IMG/VR virus record: IMGVR_UViG_3300006917_001358
Coordinates: 1-26,895 of that record
Direction: 5' to 3' (one strand)
DNA: 26,895 bases
Source of the DNA: a virus
Part shown: positions 1 to 8,515 of the stretch, piece after piece
How positions within the stretch are numbered: the stretch's first letter is position 1
How the letters are laid out: each line of letters begins with the position of its first letter
Notes under the pieces: model-generated
What the model saw: only the letters and a program-made list of their open reading frames with translations
What the model was told of the DNA's origin: nothing
Database searches by the model: none
Made by a program: the position numbers and the translations under genes

Positions 1-1
1 A

Positions 2-2092
2 CCTGGCTTAGAAATTAATGCTAATGGTCTTATAAGAGGGTACGCAGAACCTCCATTCATTGATGTTAACTTGCCAACTGTTATTACTACTATTAGTGCA
101 ACTACTGCTTCTAACAATGCAATAACTTGTCTTAGCACTACCGGATTTAGAATAGGTAGACCAGTAATATTTACAGGTACAAGTTTTGGTGGGTTGACTG
201 CAAATGAAACATATTATATACAATCTATTATCGATGAAAGTAAGTTTACAGTCTCTAATACTATTGGCGGTCCTGTTGTTCCACTCTTTGATAATGTTGG
301 TTCAATGACTGCAACACTAACTACGATTTCTATTGGTCAACCTACAATCAAAACATATAGTTTTACCTTGAAGTTAGAAAGTCCATTAGGTGGTGACATA
401 CGTTCTTACTATATTACTGTAGTAAATCAAAACACTCCTATTAGTCAAGGTGGTCCAGGTAGCCCACCCAACAATAGAATACCTACAGTGTATAACACAA
501 GACCTCAAACATTTAATATTACACAAGACCAACAAGATTATGGATACTATGTACTGCCACCAGATGGTAATGGATATACATATACACCATTGGAATATGC
601 GTATATAGGTCAATTGGATAGTGATAACTATTTCAGTTTTAGAATTTTAGGACATGACTTTGATAGTAATCCATTAGAATATATCTTTGCTGATTTACCA
701 TTAGGATTAACAGGTAATTCGGGTACAGGTTGGATAACAGGTACACCTGTTATTGCGCCTGATAATATCAGTGAATACACATTTAGTGTAGCCGCTAGAA
801 AAGCAAGTAATCCATCTATATCAACTCCGTATTTTAGATTCTCATTTAGATTATCTAATGATGTTATTGGCAGAGTAGAATGGATAACACCTAGCGACTT
901 AGGACAAATATATAACGGAACAATTAGTAATAAGAGCGTTGTTGCAACATCTGATCTAAGTTTATCTTATAGATTAGTATCAGGCACACTACCACCAAAT
1001 CTTACATTATTAAGCAACGGTGAAATTACAGGTGTAACTGCATATCAGCCAACTAGTACATTCTTAAATCCAAATGAGTCAACTACATTTACATTTACTA
1101 TACAGGCATACTCACCTGAGTTTTCAATTGTAAATGCATCTAGGACTTTCACATTAACTGTTACACAAGAATTTAATCAACCAACTGATACATTATACAT
1201 TAAATGTGCACCTAGCATACCGGACAGACTACTTTTGTCTACACTGTTAAACAATGATACATTGATACCAACTGAGTATTTGTACAGACCAAATGATCCT
1301 TATTTTGGAAAAGCACAAGACGTAACATATGTACATGCATATGGAATATATGCAAGTAACTTTGATGAATATGTTGCATCAGTAACAAAAAATCACTATT
1401 GGAGAAATATCACATTAGGAGAATTAGCAACTGCGGTCGCTAAAAACGAACAAGGTGAAGTTATTTACGAAGTTGTTTATAGTAAAGTTATTGATAATCT
1501 TATCAATCCAAAAGGTCAAAGTGTAAGCGAAGAAATATATTGGCCACGTTTCATTGATTTGAACCAAGGCCCATGGTACACTAGTATAACCGACATATAT
1601 ACAAGTTATGAAACATATCAAGGTGTGCCTACATTCTATACGAGTTTGACTCCAGGATATGCTAGAATACTTTATCCAAACAGTTTACCAAATATGAGAA
1701 ATCGTGTTGGTCAAGTATTGGGTCAAGAATACAATTTTAGATTGTTACCACTATGGATGACCAGTCAACAAGCAGATGGTAACACCTTAGGATTCACTCC
1801 TAGTTGGGTAATTTGCTATACTAAACCTGGGTTCTCAAGTATTGTAAAAAACAATATAGAAACTAATTGGAAGAATGTGTTAGGGAACGTTAACAAGTTG
1901 AATACTATAAATTTCCAAATTGATAGATTTAGTGTTGATAAGAGCATTACGTACAACTATGACAAGAACGTTAGCCCACCCGCGTGGACAGGATTACCTA
2001 GTGCAAGCCCTGTACCTGATCCATTGGATAGCAAAGATTTTTATGTTTTATTCCCACGAAAAACTATTTTACCGGATGAAACGCAGTACTAA
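2..2092 (+). CDS. Large tail-fibre/baseplate-type protein, C-terminal part (5' truncated)
   Basis: The reading frame is open from base 2, so the gene begins upstream of the window. A TTG at 71 could be taken as a start but has no Shine-Dalgarno sequence and lies inside the continuing frame. About 696 codons are visible. Near the start is a module (frame positions about 150-330) with a GGLTANETYYIQSIID core that also occurs twice in the next gene. Further on, two stretches look like putative Ig (He_PIG/cadherin-like) domains: one contains LPLGLTGNSGTGWITGTPV, the other SGTLPPNLTLLSNGEITG. The C-terminal third is Tyr/Trp-rich with no family I recognise. Size, Ig-like domains and the neighbouring tail protein point to an extracellular virion component, probably a fibre or a baseplate-attached protein. 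The exact structural role is inferred. Confidence 0.75.
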   Translation, partial: PGLEINANGLIRGYAEPPFIDVNLPTVITTISATTASNNAITCLSTTGFRIGRPVIFTGTSFGGLTANETYYIQSIIDESKFTVSNTIGGPVVPLFDNVGSMTATLTTISIGQPTIKTYSFTLKLESPLGGDIRSYYITVVNQNTPISQGGPGSPPNNRIPTVYNTRPQTFNITQDQQDYGYYVLPPDGNGYTYTPLEYAYIGQLDSDNYFSFRILGHDFDSNPLEYIFADLPLGLTGNSGTGWITGTPVIAPDNISEYTFSVAARKASNPSISTPYFRFSFRLSNDVIGRVEWITPSDLGQIYNGTISNKSVVATSDLSLSYRLVSGTLPPNLTLLSNGEITGVTAYQPTSTFLNPNESTTFTFTIQAYSPEFSIVNASRTFTLTVTQEFNQPTDTLYIKCAPSIPDRLLLSTLLNNDTLIPTEYLYRPNDPYFGKAQDVTYVHAYGIYASNFDEYVASVTKNHYWRNITLGELATAVAKNEQGEVIYEVVYSKVIDNLINPKGQSVSEEIYWPRFIDLNQGPWYTSITDIYTSYETYQGVPTFYTSLTPGYARILYPNSLPNMRNRVGQVLGQEYNFRLLPLWMTSQQADGNTLGFTPSWVICYTKPGFSSIVKNNIETNWKNVLGNVNKLNTINFQIDRFSVDKSITYNYDKNVSPPAWTGLPSASPVPDPLDSKDFYVLFPRKTILPDETQY

Positions 2093-2095
2093 ATA
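2088..2095 (+). promoter_or_regulatory. Late-promoter-like box (ACTAAATA)
   Basis: ACTAAATA overlaps the stop codon of the preceding tail gene and lies 17 nt before the start of the next one. It matches six of eight positions of the T4 late -10 element TATAAATA. A weak CGGA follows before the start codon, as also happens downstream of the box at 19018. Confidence 0.35.
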
Positions 2096-2112
2096 CTATA
2101 CGGAATTGAATT

Positions 2113-3843
2113 ATGAGTACAATTAACACTAATGGAATAAACGTAAATTATCCCGTACCTGGAATTAATAATAGTTCGCAGGGCTTTAGGGATAACTTTG
2201 CATCAATAAAATCTAATCTTAATACAGCCGCCTCGGAAATAACTGACTTACAGAATAAAGCAGTTTTAAAGGCTGCATTGGACAATGGTACTTTAAATAA
2301 CGATATGGCAGGGGCATTGATAAGTAATGCCACAACAAGAACATTCAGAGCCAGTACTTATAATTTAGGAAATGCACTAAGTGGAACAGTATTAGTAGAC
2401 GTAAGTTTGGGCGATGTACAATACGGTAATATAGCAGGTAATGTAACATTACAGTTTGGTGGATGGGCTCCAATAAACACAGAGAGTTCAGTCATATTAA
2501 AATTAGGAATCAGCAATGCCAACGCCGTTGTATCTTTCCCTGCTGAAGTAGTATCATCAAACAATAACTTTGGTGTAACATTACTTGAAAATTATGATCC
2601 TCTTTCTAATGTTGCAACTATTACGGCACCATATGGTGTCACGCAATTAAATTATCAATTAAAAACATTAGATTGCGGTAACACAATATCTATCACCCCT
2701 TTAAATAGACCATATCAAACAACACAAATCCAAACTAGAACACCACCTACTACAGGTTACTTAGGTGATGTTAACGGTGATGTAGCAGTAGGCGAGAGTA
2801 TAGGACAGGTCACAGTAACTAATACTGCAAACGTACCGACAGTTCTTACTGCAAATGCGGCCCAATTTACAGGTTCTATAACAGCAAACGTATTAAATGT
2901 GACAGCAGTAGCATCTGGTACAATTCAAGCAAACATGTTACTGTTTGGCACTGGAGTAAATGCTAATACTTATATTACTAGTTTTGACACTGGTTCAGGT
3001 GGAGTAGGTAACTATATTGTAAGCCCAACACAAACTGTAGCATCTACTACAATATATGCTAAAACAGGTATAACTGGAAATGTATTGACCGTAGGTGTTC
3101 AAACATCAGGTACAGTTCAAGCAGGTATGAGATTATCTGGTACAGGTGTGACAGCCAATACTTTTATATTAGAAAATATATCAGGTACAGGTAGTGGATC
3201 AACATGGCGTGTTAGCGAGGATCAATTCACAGGCAACACTACAACTACAATCAACGGTAACATTGACAAGATAACATCCAACTCAACTTCTGGTTTCTAT
3301 TTGGACATGCCTGTTGTGTTCACTGGTAACGTGTTTGGCGGTGTAACTGCTGGTACAACTTACTATGTTAAAGACGTAATAGATAGCAACACGTTTAGTA
3401 TTACGGCGACTCCAGGTGGAAGTGGATCAACATTTACATTGTCTAATGCGTCAGGTACAATGAATGCTATGCCTATTACATATGTATATGTATGCACTGA
3501 TGACTATAACGGTAACGTTGTAGGTCCAAAGAGTGTAGGCAATACTTACACTGTAGTCAACAGAATAATGGTAGACAACACTACTGGATTAGTAGAAAAC
3601 AGTCCAATCACATTCTCAGGTAATGTTATTGGTGGATTGACCGCAGGTACAGTGTACTACATCAAACAAGTTATTGATGTAAGTTCTGTTAACGGTAACA
3701 TCACCATAAGTCAAACTCGCACAAACGGTATTGCAGGCCCCGAATTTGAGTTATCAACTGCAAATAGTTCAGGCAACAGTTGTGTTGCATATAGCATTGT
3801 TGGTACTGACATTTGGAAACGAATCCAATTATCACCATGGTAA
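2113..3843 (+). CDS. Phage tail fibre-type structural protein with duplicated modules
   Basis: The 576-residue product starts [17 protein letters not shown], followed by a segment (about 14-110) of a type I recall from tail proteins of aquatic T4-like phages. It is Asn/Thr/Gly/Ser-rich, low in charge and beta-rich. Two module types are duplicated in tandem. Module A spans about 253-315 and 318-381 (SGT-x-QA-M-x-L-x-GTGV-x-ANT-x-I). Module B spans about 393-450 and 491-560 ([20 protein letters not shown] in the first copy). Module B is also present in the gene upstream. Such repeated beta modules are usual in phage fibres and can be swapped by recombination. It probably forms part of the tail or fibre; the receptor is unknown. 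Confidence 0.75.
   Translation: MSTINTNGINVNYPVPGINNSSQGFRDNFASIKSNLNTAASEITDLQNKAVLKAALDNGTLNNDMAGALISNATTRTFRASTYNLGNALSGTVLVDVSLGDVQYGNIAGNVTLQFGGWAPINTESSVILKLGISNANAVVSFPAEVVSSNNNFGVTLLENYDPLSNVATITAPYGVTQLNYQLKTLDCGNTISITPLNRPYQTTQIQTRTPPTTGYLGDVNGDVAVGESIGQVTVTNTANVPTVLTANAAQFTGSITANVLNVTAVASGTIQANMLLFGTGVNANTYITSFDTGSGGVGNYIVSPTQTVASTTIYAKTGITGNVLTVGVQTSGTVQAGMRLSGTGVTANTFILENISGTGSGSTWRVSEDQFTGNTTTTINGNIDKITSNSTSGFYLDMPVVFTGNVFGGVTAGTTYYVKDVIDSNTFSITATPGGSGSTFTLSNASGTMNAMPITYVYVCTDDYNGNVVGPKSVGNTYTVVNRIMVDNTTGLVENSPITFSGNVIGGLTAGTVYYIKQVIDVSSVNGNITISQTRTNGIAGPEFELSTANSSGNSCVAYSIVGTDIWKRIQLSPW
3297..3790 (+). repeat. Duplicated fibre module B (two copies; third copy at 150-330)
   Basis: Two copies of a roughly 60-codon module lie at about 3289-3470 and 3583-3790. 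The shared core reads GG-(V/L)-TAG-T-x-YY-(V/I)-K-x-V-I-D, preceded by P-(V/I)-x-F-(T/S)-GNV. A more divergent copy lies in the previous gene at about 150-330. The copies are related in protein sequence and partly in DNA, so they arose by duplication or exchange. Confidence 0.7.
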
Positions 3844-3847
3844 AATA

Positions 3848-4081
3848 ATGGAACATCCTTTCATTAGCGACTTATCAGATAAAAACTTAGAAGAATTACA
3901 AGAAAAAATTGGCGACTTGACAAAGAAGTTAAACTTTGCCTATCGCATGGGTAACGGGCCTATGATCCATCAGATAAATATGGTAATAGAAAGTTACAAA
4001 TCAGCCTACAACAAAAAAATGGATGAGTTGATGAAAAAACAAAACATCCATGCGCAGGTTAATATTCAAAAAGAAAAATGA
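3848..4081 (+). CDS. Small conserved phage protein, coiled-coil-like
   Basis: The product has 77 residues if translation starts at the ATG at 3848. The same frame is open further upstream, but that part overlaps the previous gene and is a shadow of it. The product is highly charged and helical: ISDLSDKNLEELQEKIGDLT followed by Lys-rich helices ending in QKEK. I recognise no catalytic motif. Its stop overlaps the next start by 4 nt (ATGA), which implies translational coupling. It resembles short uncharacterised proteins of T4-like phages near tail or structural genes. Function unknown. Confidence 0.7.
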   Translation: MEHPFISDLSDKNLEELQEKIGDLTKKLNFAYRMGNGPMIHQINMVIESYKSAYNKKMDELMKKQNIHAQVNIQKEK

Positions 4082-4665
4082 GTACAAGAATAGAAAAAGA
4101 TTTTTATTTCCAATGCGCTACGCATTTTGAAGGTAAGTTTTATATTAATTTCTATGAAATAACGGCATCCATGATAGTTGAGACTGAATCCATACGTGAG
4201 CAAAATGTAGCGATGGAACGAGTTGAATATTTTTTAAGTAATGTACTAGAGAATAGCATTTTTGTACATCAATCAGAAACAAACGTTATTGAACAATACG
4301 AGCAAGCAGGAATAAAAGTTTGCACGACACCTGAAGAACCATATGATCAAATAGTATCAATGATAATATTATTAAAGTTAAACGCTATAATGGAAGGTAG
4401 GCTATCAATTACCGACATGATAATGGGTTCTAAGTTAAGCAACGGTGTTAGGTTCAGTGTAGTACCCGAATTAGCAGAGAACATATTTCACGGTAATCAT
4501 TGGTGGAATGAACCATGCACAATAATGAAAGACACTACTAAAACTCCAAAACGTAGAGAAAAGATAGTTAAACTCTTTAATGATGAATGGACTGAAATAG
4601 GGCTTACTTGGAAAGATAAGTCTAAGAATTCGGACAAAGTGGTACTATTAGAACCCGAAAAGTAA
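4078..4665 (+). CDS. Hypothetical phage protein
   Basis: The 195-residue soluble protein has no signal peptide or membrane segment. It has an acidic N-terminal half and a basic C-terminus (KDTTKTPKRREKIVKLFNDE). I do not recognise the family. It starts within the ATGA overlap with the preceding small gene and ends just before a strong promoter-like sequence, so the two genes form the end of a transcription unit that may continue from the tail genes. Coding status is supported by the overlap, by length and by normal phage-like composition. Confidence 0.7.
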   Translation: MSTRIEKDFYFQCATHFEGKFYINFYEITASMIVETESIREQNVAMERVEYFLSNVLENSIFVHQSETNVIEQYEQAGIKVCTTPEEPYDQIVSMIILLKLNAIMEGRLSITDMIMGSKLSNGVRFSVVPELAENIFHGNHWWNEPCTIMKDTTKTPKRREKIVKLFNDEWTEIGLTWKDKSKNSDKVVLLEPEK

Positions 4666-4674
4666 AAATTTATG

Positions 4675-4703
4675 TTGACAACCTTACTATATTCATGTAT
4701 TAT
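4675..4703 (+). promoter_or_regulatory. Sigma70-like promoter TTGACA-N17-TATTAT
   Basis: A perfect -35 (TTGACA, 4675-4680), a 17-nt spacer and a five-of-six -10 (TATTAT, 4698-4703) lie in a short intergenic gap. The expected start of transcription, near 4709-4711, is immediately before the ATG at 4712, and no Shine-Dalgarno sequence is present. It is the best host-type promoter I see in the window and suggests early expression of the next genes. Confidence 0.7.
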
Positions 4704-4711
4704 GCTAGTAC

Positions 4712-5218
4712 ATGATAACAGATAAATTTGGTCAACAAGTATATTCAGAGCAGGATCTATGTGATTTTTATTTTAAAAATCCTGATCTTCAATTACATTC
4801 AGTTTTGGTTGAAACCCCCATTACGTTTAGCCGCGACCTAGATTTAGAAAATATCCCAAACCTTATACACTATCAATTAGAAAATATAACTGTAGACCAA
4901 TTTGACGATAAGTGTAGGAACAATTGGTTCATGCCAAAAGAATATATGGACATGGACATTGCCCAATTTGTATTAGAGCAATGTACTACAGACGCAGAAT
5001 TGCAACGTGCAGGCAAAGAACTATTGATGTTCCAAGAGCGTGATATGTTCATATTACTTAAGTACCTTAAGTATTTGGTAGACACAATGAGACAAAACAA
5101 CATAGTTTGGGGCGTAGGTCGAGGGAGTAGTGTAGCAAGTTTTGTATTGTTTTTGCTAGGGGTACACCGTATAAATAGTTTGTATTATGACCTCTCAATA
5201 GAAGAGTTCCTAAAATAA
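4712..5218 (+). CDS. Stand-alone fragment of a DnaE/Pol III alpha-type palm, lacking catalytic aspartates
   Basis: The product has 168 residues. Its C-terminal 60 residues align by eye with the C-family DNA polymerase (bacterial Pol III alpha) segment that contains the GRGS motif: WGVGRGSSVASFVLFLLG (133-150) followed by YYDLSIEEFLK, compared with the family pattern VGPGRGSxAGSLVAY...YDLLFERFLN. The helix before it (ELLMFQERDMFILLKYLKYL) also fits. The family's catalytic PDFDxDF motif should come about 15 residues later, but the protein stops at the FLN equivalent and the next frame encodes something unrelated. It therefore cannot be an active polymerase. It could bind nucleotide or DNA, or interfere with the host replicase; that is inference. 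A near-consensus host promoter sits directly upstream. Confidence 0.6.
   Translation: MITDKFGQQVYSEQDLCDFYFKNPDLQLHSVLVETPITFSRDLDLENIPNLIHYQLENITVDQFDDKCRNNWFMPKEYMDMDIAQFVLEQCTTDAELQRAGKELLMFQERDMFILLKYLKYLVDTMRQNNIVWGVGRGSSVASFVLFLLGVHRINSLYYDLSIEEFLK
5170..5177 (+). promoter_or_regulatory. Late-promoter-like box TATAAATA inside the polymerase-fragment gene
   Basis: A perfect match to the T4 late -10 element lies 51 nt before the ATG at 5229. The downstream gene has a strong Shine-Dalgarno sequence (AAGGAGA, 5217-5223). The box may simply encode Arg-Ile-Asn-Ser, so the promoter role is uncertain. Confidence 0.4.
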
Positions 5219-5228
5219 GGAGAAAAGT

Positions 5229-5582
5229 ATGGCAAAATATAGAACAGCATTGGGCAGAACAGTAGATATGACTGTACTAGCCGCTAAAAACGAAAAGGTA
5301 AGAGCAGTAGGAAATATGAAGGTAAATGCACGTGGTGACACTATTGATAGTCATGGGCGTGTAATTACCCCAGTAACTCAAAAGGTTGGTGAAGCATACG
5401 CAAATACAGTTAAGAATAAAACAGCACAACCAAAATCTAGAGCCGCACAACCACCAACACAACCCAGAGTTACCAGACCCGTTGTAAAAGAAGAATTAAC
5501 AGAGCATGAGCGTGAATTAGAAGAAAGTTTTGATGATGATTTAGAAATTGAACAAATTAAAGCAAAGGAACTAAAGAAATAA
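5229..5582 (+). CDS. Hypothetical basic/acidic phage protein
   Basis: The 117-residue product has a basic N-terminal half (KYRTALGRTVDMTVLAAKNE), a Pro/Gln-rich middle and an acidic helical C-terminus (EHERELEESFDDDLEIEQIK). An excellent Shine-Dalgarno sequence (AAGGAGA) fixes the start. Its stop touches the next ATG (TAAATG), so it is co-translated with the GroES-like gene. It looks like a conserved small T4-like phage protein. I cannot assign a function. Confidence 0.7.
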   Translation: MAKYRTALGRTVDMTVLAAKNEKVRAVGNMKVNARGDTIDSHGRVITPVTQKVGEAYANTVKNKTAQPKSRAAQPPTQPRVTRPVVKEELTEHERELEESFDDDLEIEQIKAKELKK

Positions 5583-5948
5583 ATGATAGAGAAAACTAAA
5601 GCGTTTGCGGGGCACAAAATTAAACGTTTGACCCCATTGAATGATACTGTAATTGTTTCTGATATGCAGTTCGATGAAAGAATTACACATGGTGGTATTG
5701 TATTGTTAAATGACGATATGAAGTCAGCAGGTATCAGACCTCGATGGGCAAAAGTATATGCTGTAGGCCCTAAGCAAAAAGATATACAAGTAGGACAATA
5801 TATATTAATTTCACACGGTCGCTGGACTAGAGGCATTAAAATTGTTGACGAATCCGGTGAGAAAGTTATCCGTAAAGTAGACACAAATGACGTATTAATG
5901 GTAAGTGACGAACCAGTATATGATGAAACATTAAGCGATAAGGTATAA
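5583..5948 (+). CDS. GroES-like co-chaperonin (T4 gp31-type role)
   Basis: The 121-residue product carries the cpn10 fold signature: an N-terminal strand RLTPLNDTVIVSD (15-27), a mobile loop ending in GGIVL (37-41), then AKVYAVGPKQKDIQVGQYIL and a final VLMVSDE strand. The I-V-L tripeptide is the part of GroES that docks on GroEL. It is longer than GroES (97 residues), with a longer loop/roof region (LLNDDMKSAGIRPRW) and a C-terminal tail. T4 gp31 replaces GroES so that GroEL can fold the large capsid protein; the same job is inferred here. It lies directly after the previous gene and one base before the next. Confidence 0.85.
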   Translation: MIEKTKAFAGHKIKRLTPLNDTVIVSDMQFDERITHGGIVLLNDDMKSAGIRPRWAKVYAVGPKQKDIQVGQYILISHGRWTRGIKIVDESGEKVIRKVDTNDVLMVSDEPVYDETLSDKV

Positions 5949-5949
5949 A

Positions 5950-6570
5950 ATGGCAACTTGGAAAGTAGAACCAACATTTAAGAAATCAGTTATTGAACGC
6001 AACTATCTGACAAAGGATGGTAACACTGTCATGGTAGAAACGGGCTGGCGTTGGGGGGAATTTCTAGTCTATACAGACGATGATAATCCCCCCAACATTG
6101 AGTCCGGTGTTGATATCTATGATTGTGATTATGAAACTGAATTAGTAGAAACGTTTGACGGCTGTTGGGAAGATGTTGATTATGACGATTGTGATGATGA
6201 AACACGTGAATGGCTAGAAGAGTTCTTTGAAGAGAATAGTTGGCTAGACTTAGAAGAACATGGTTGGTCACAAGACGAATGTGAAATGATTATTGATTGT
6301 GATTTGAAGATTACAAAAGTCAATGATGATGGTACTGAAGGTGAAGAAATCATTACAGGTGATGCTGAAGAAACAACAGAAGCAACTAAGATTGCGCCCG
6401 GCTCAACATGGCCATTTGCTAATGCTTCAGAACCAGTAGAGTATGCAACTTTTAAATGTACTAACTGTGATTTTGAAACTGAAGAAATCGATGTGTTAGT
6501 AGAAAATCCCAATGATGATGATAAGGGTGCTTTCTTGTGCCCAGTGTGTGATAGTAAAGTTGAAATGTAA
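5950..6570 (+). CDS. Acidic protein with C-terminal zinc ribbon
   Basis: The 206-residue, very acidic product has two parts. The N-terminal part (about 1-125) is Trp/Asp/Glu-rich, with WRWGEFLVYTDDDNPPNIES typical of a conserved but uncharacterised family in marine T4-like phages. The C-terminal part holds two CxxC pairs (C170, C173, C197, C200), a likely zinc ribbon. The acidic body could mimic nucleic acid, and the ribbon could contact polymerase or DNA; both are inference. It starts one base after the GroES-like gene. Confidence 0.75.
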   Translation: MATWKVEPTFKKSVIERNYLTKDGNTVMVETGWRWGEFLVYTDDDNPPNIESGVDIYDCDYETELVETFDGCWEDVDYDDCDDETREWLEEFFEENSWLDLEEHGWSQDECEMIIDCDLKITKVNDDGTEGEEIITGDAEETTEATKIAPGSTWPFANASEPVEYATFKCTNCDFETEEIDVLVENPNDDDKGAFLCPVCDSKVEM

Positions 6571-6579
6571 GGAAACAGT

Positions 6580-6885
6580 ATGAAATGGTTTGATAAGTGG
6601 TTCAGAAATAAGTGCATTCAAGCATGGAATGAAAGAAATGAAATTGGGGAAGATTCACCTATACCGATAACCAAGGCTGGTCTTGTTCGTGGTGGAGGTC
6701 AAAGTATTGACAGCCCGGGAATGAATTTTACAGTGTATCGTGCAAGCGGTGGTCATGTCATTGAGACTAGAACATATGATAGGCATAAAGACCGTAACAA
6801 CCACGGACTTCATATCATCACAGATGATAAGGATATAGGTGATGAGATTGGTAAGATTATTACTTTTGAACAATTAAGGAGTTAA
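6580..6885 (+). CDS. Hypothetical phage protein
   Basis: The 101-residue protein has a Shine-Dalgarno sequence (AAGGAAA) that fixes the ATG at 6580. It opens with aromatic/basic residues (MKWFDKWFRNKC), has a Gly-rich stretch (LVRGGGQSIDSPG), and ends in ITDDKDIGDEIGKIITFEQL. The overall look is a small beta-rich soluble protein. I recognise no enzyme motif. It is flanked by co-oriented genes with little spacing and so belongs to the same operon as the zinc-ribbon and Bax-inhibitor-like genes. Confidence 0.65.
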   Translation: MKWFDKWFRNKCIQAWNERNEIGEDSPIPITKAGLVRGGGQSIDSPGMNFTVYRASGGHVIETRTYDRHKDRNNHGLHIITDDKDIGDEIGKIITFEQLRS

Positions 6886-6887
6886 AC

Positions 6888-7577
6888 ATGTTTTATACAG
6901 AAAGCATCGGCACAACATATAAAAGTGCAAGTGAGATAAACACTGCTATGGCAGGTGTTTATAAGAATATGAGTTTGGCTGTACTAGTCAGTATGGCAGT
7001 AAGTTATATGGTTGGTACTAGCCCTGAACTTATGCAATTCTTTTTTACAGGATTCATGAAGTGGGTAACTATCTTTTTACCGTTAGTAGCAATTATCGGT
7101 GTTTCAGTATTATTGAATGCTAGTCCAACAAAGGGTATGGCATTAGCATGTTTGCATGGCTTTGCCGCATTAATGGGTTTGAGTTTTGCTACTATATTTG
7201 TAGTATACCAAATGGGTAGCATCTTTACAGCGTTTATGAGTGCTGCCGTATTATTTGGAGTGATGAGTTTTTATGGATACTTTACGAAGAAAGATTTGGA
7301 TAGCGTTGGTAAGTTTATGTTTGTTGGGCTCATTGCTATTATCATTGCCAGTATTATCAATATTTTTATTGGTAGTAGCCTATTTGCTATGGTTATCAGC
7401 GCCCTCGCAATCATCATCTTCCTTGGACTTACAGCCTATGACACGCAGAAAATTCGTGAAGAAGTTACCTATGATCATTCTGGGATAGCAGAGATCCGAG
7501 GGGCATTGACATTATACCTAGATTTCATTAATATATTCTTGTCGTTACTACAACTATTTGGTGGCAAAAAAGAATGA
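6888..7577 (+). CDS. Bax inhibitor-1 (BI-1/YccA/YetJ)-family membrane protein
   Basis: The 229-residue protein has about seven hydrophobic segments and no signal peptide. It has the family's C-terminal signatures: TAYDTQKI and LTLYLDFINIFLSLLQLFG. The two Asp residues in these motifs match the di-aspartyl pair that gates calcium leak in bacterial YetJ. AAGGAG (6876-6881) is an ideal ribosome site for the ATG at 6888. In bacteria, relatives are inner-membrane proteins linked to calcium leak (YetJ) or to the FtsH protease (YccA). In a phage it could alter membrane physiology or FtsH activity, or delay lysis; that is inference. Its stop overlaps the clamp-loader start by ATGA. Confidence 0.85.
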   Translation: MFYTESIGTTYKSASEINTAMAGVYKNMSLAVLVSMAVSYMVGTSPELMQFFFTGFMKWVTIFLPLVAIIGVSVLLNASPTKGMALACLHGFAALMGLSFATIFVVYQMGSIFTAFMSAAVLFGVMSFYGYFTKKDLDSVGKFMFVGLIAIIIASIINIFIGSSLFAMVISALAIIIFLGLTAYDTQKIREEVTYDHSGIAEIRGALTLYLDFINIFLSLLQLFGGKKE

Positions 7578-8497
7578 TGAACAAACTTTGGGTAGAGAAG
7601 TATCGTCCTAACACAGTAGATGAATATGTGTTTGTTGACGATAGACAACGTGAACAAGTATCTAGTTGGGTTAAAGATGGGAGCATCCCGCATCTATTGC
7701 TCAGTGGTGAACCAGGCACAGGCAAGACAACTCTTGCTAAAGTACTGATTCACGAATTGGGTGTCGAAGATTTTGACGTACTAGAAATTAATGCTTCACG
7801 TGAAAATGGTATTGATAACTTACGTGATAAGATTAATGGCTTTGTACAAACAATGCCCTTTGGTAAGTTTAAAGTCGTATTGTTAGACGAGGCTGATTAT
7901 CTAACACAACCTGCGCAGGCAGCATTGCGTAATGATATGGAAGCATATCATATGACTGTGCGTTATATATTGACTTGCAACTATCAGCATAAGATTATTC
8001 CTGCATTAAAGAGTCGATGCCATCAGTTCCATATTGCTAAAACTGATTTGACAGAGTTTACTGCACGTGCGGCAACTGTTCTTGTTACTGAGAACGTAGA
8101 GTTTGAATTAGAGACATTGGATACATATGTACGTGCTACATATCCTGATCTACGTAAATGTTTGAATCAACTTCAAGTAAACAGTAACACAGGTAAACTT
8201 GTACCGCCTCATGCTGAGGGATTGAGTGAAGATGAACTATTGTTATCTGCTACCGAGTTATTTAAGCAAGGTAAAATCTTAGAAGGTCGTCAGCAACTTA
8301 TGCAATTTATTGCGCTGTATCCTACACGTATTGAAGATTGTTATAAATGGATGTATGATAATCTTGATCTTTGGGGTAAGACTAATCAAACACGTGACGC
8401 AGCCATTATTCATATTCGTAATGGTCTTGCAAACTTGCCATTAGTTGGTATACCCGAAATCTGTTTGGCTGCTACTTTAGTTGAACTCACTTCATAA
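7574..8497 (+). CDS. 44: Sliding-clamp loader ATPase subunit (T4 gp44/RFC small-subunit type)
   Basis: The 307-residue AAA+ ATPase starts with the RFC box LWVEKYRP. It has Walker A GEPGTGKT (45-52), Walker B VVLLDEAD (101-108), sensor-1 ILTCN (132-136) and the SRC arginine-finger motif (147-149). T4 gp44 has 319 residues, so the protein is complete. With a gp62 partner, not seen in this window, it opens the gp45 clamp and loads it for DNA replication and, in T4, late transcription. Translation is coupled to the membrane protein upstream by ATGA; a second in-frame ATG at 7577 is an alternative start. Confidence 0.93.
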   Translation: MMNKLWVEKYRPNTVDEYVFVDDRQREQVSSWVKDGSIPHLLLSGEPGTGKTTLAKVLIHELGVEDFDVLEINASRENGIDNLRDKINGFVQTMPFGKFKVVLLDEADYLTQPAQAALRNDMEAYHMTVRYILTCNYQHKIIPALKSRCHQFHIAKTDLTEFTARAATVLVTENVEFELETLDTYVRATYPDLRKCLNQLQVNSNTGKLVPPHAEGLSEDELLLSATELFKQGKILEGRQQLMQFIALYPTRIEDCYKWMYDNLDLWGKTNQTRDAAIIHIRNGLANLPLVGIPEICLAATLVELTS

Positions 8498-8500
8498 TCA

Positions 8501-8508
8501 TATAAATA
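8501..8508 (+). promoter_or_regulatory. Late promoter-like TATAAATA, 7 nt before the next start codon
   Basis: A perfect T4 late -10 octamer lies in the 18-nt gap after the clamp-loader gene. The usual start point, about 6 nt downstream, would leave a leader of only about 2 nt before the ATG at 8516. No Shine-Dalgarno sequence is present. Confidence 0.6.
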
Positions 8509-8515
8509 AGCGACT

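Noticed and set aside
71-2092. TTG at 71 as the real start of the first tail gene
   Set aside because: The same frame is open to base 2 with no stop and there is no ribosome site before 71, so the gene is truncated by the window.
3731-3847. Upstream extension of the small gene at 3848
   Set aside because: It overlaps the tail-fibre gene end and its composition is that of a shifted frame; the ATG at 3848 immediately follows the previous stop.
5170-5228. Frameshift that would continue the Pol III alpha-like frame into the next gene
   Set aside because: No catalytic PDFDxDF-like sequence appears in any plus frame after 5218; the next frame has its own strong ribosome site and an unrelated product.
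5378-5977. 199-residue minus-strand frame opposite the GroES-like gene
   Set aside because: It is Ser/Leu/Phe-rich nonsense-like sequence fully opposite two well-supported genes.
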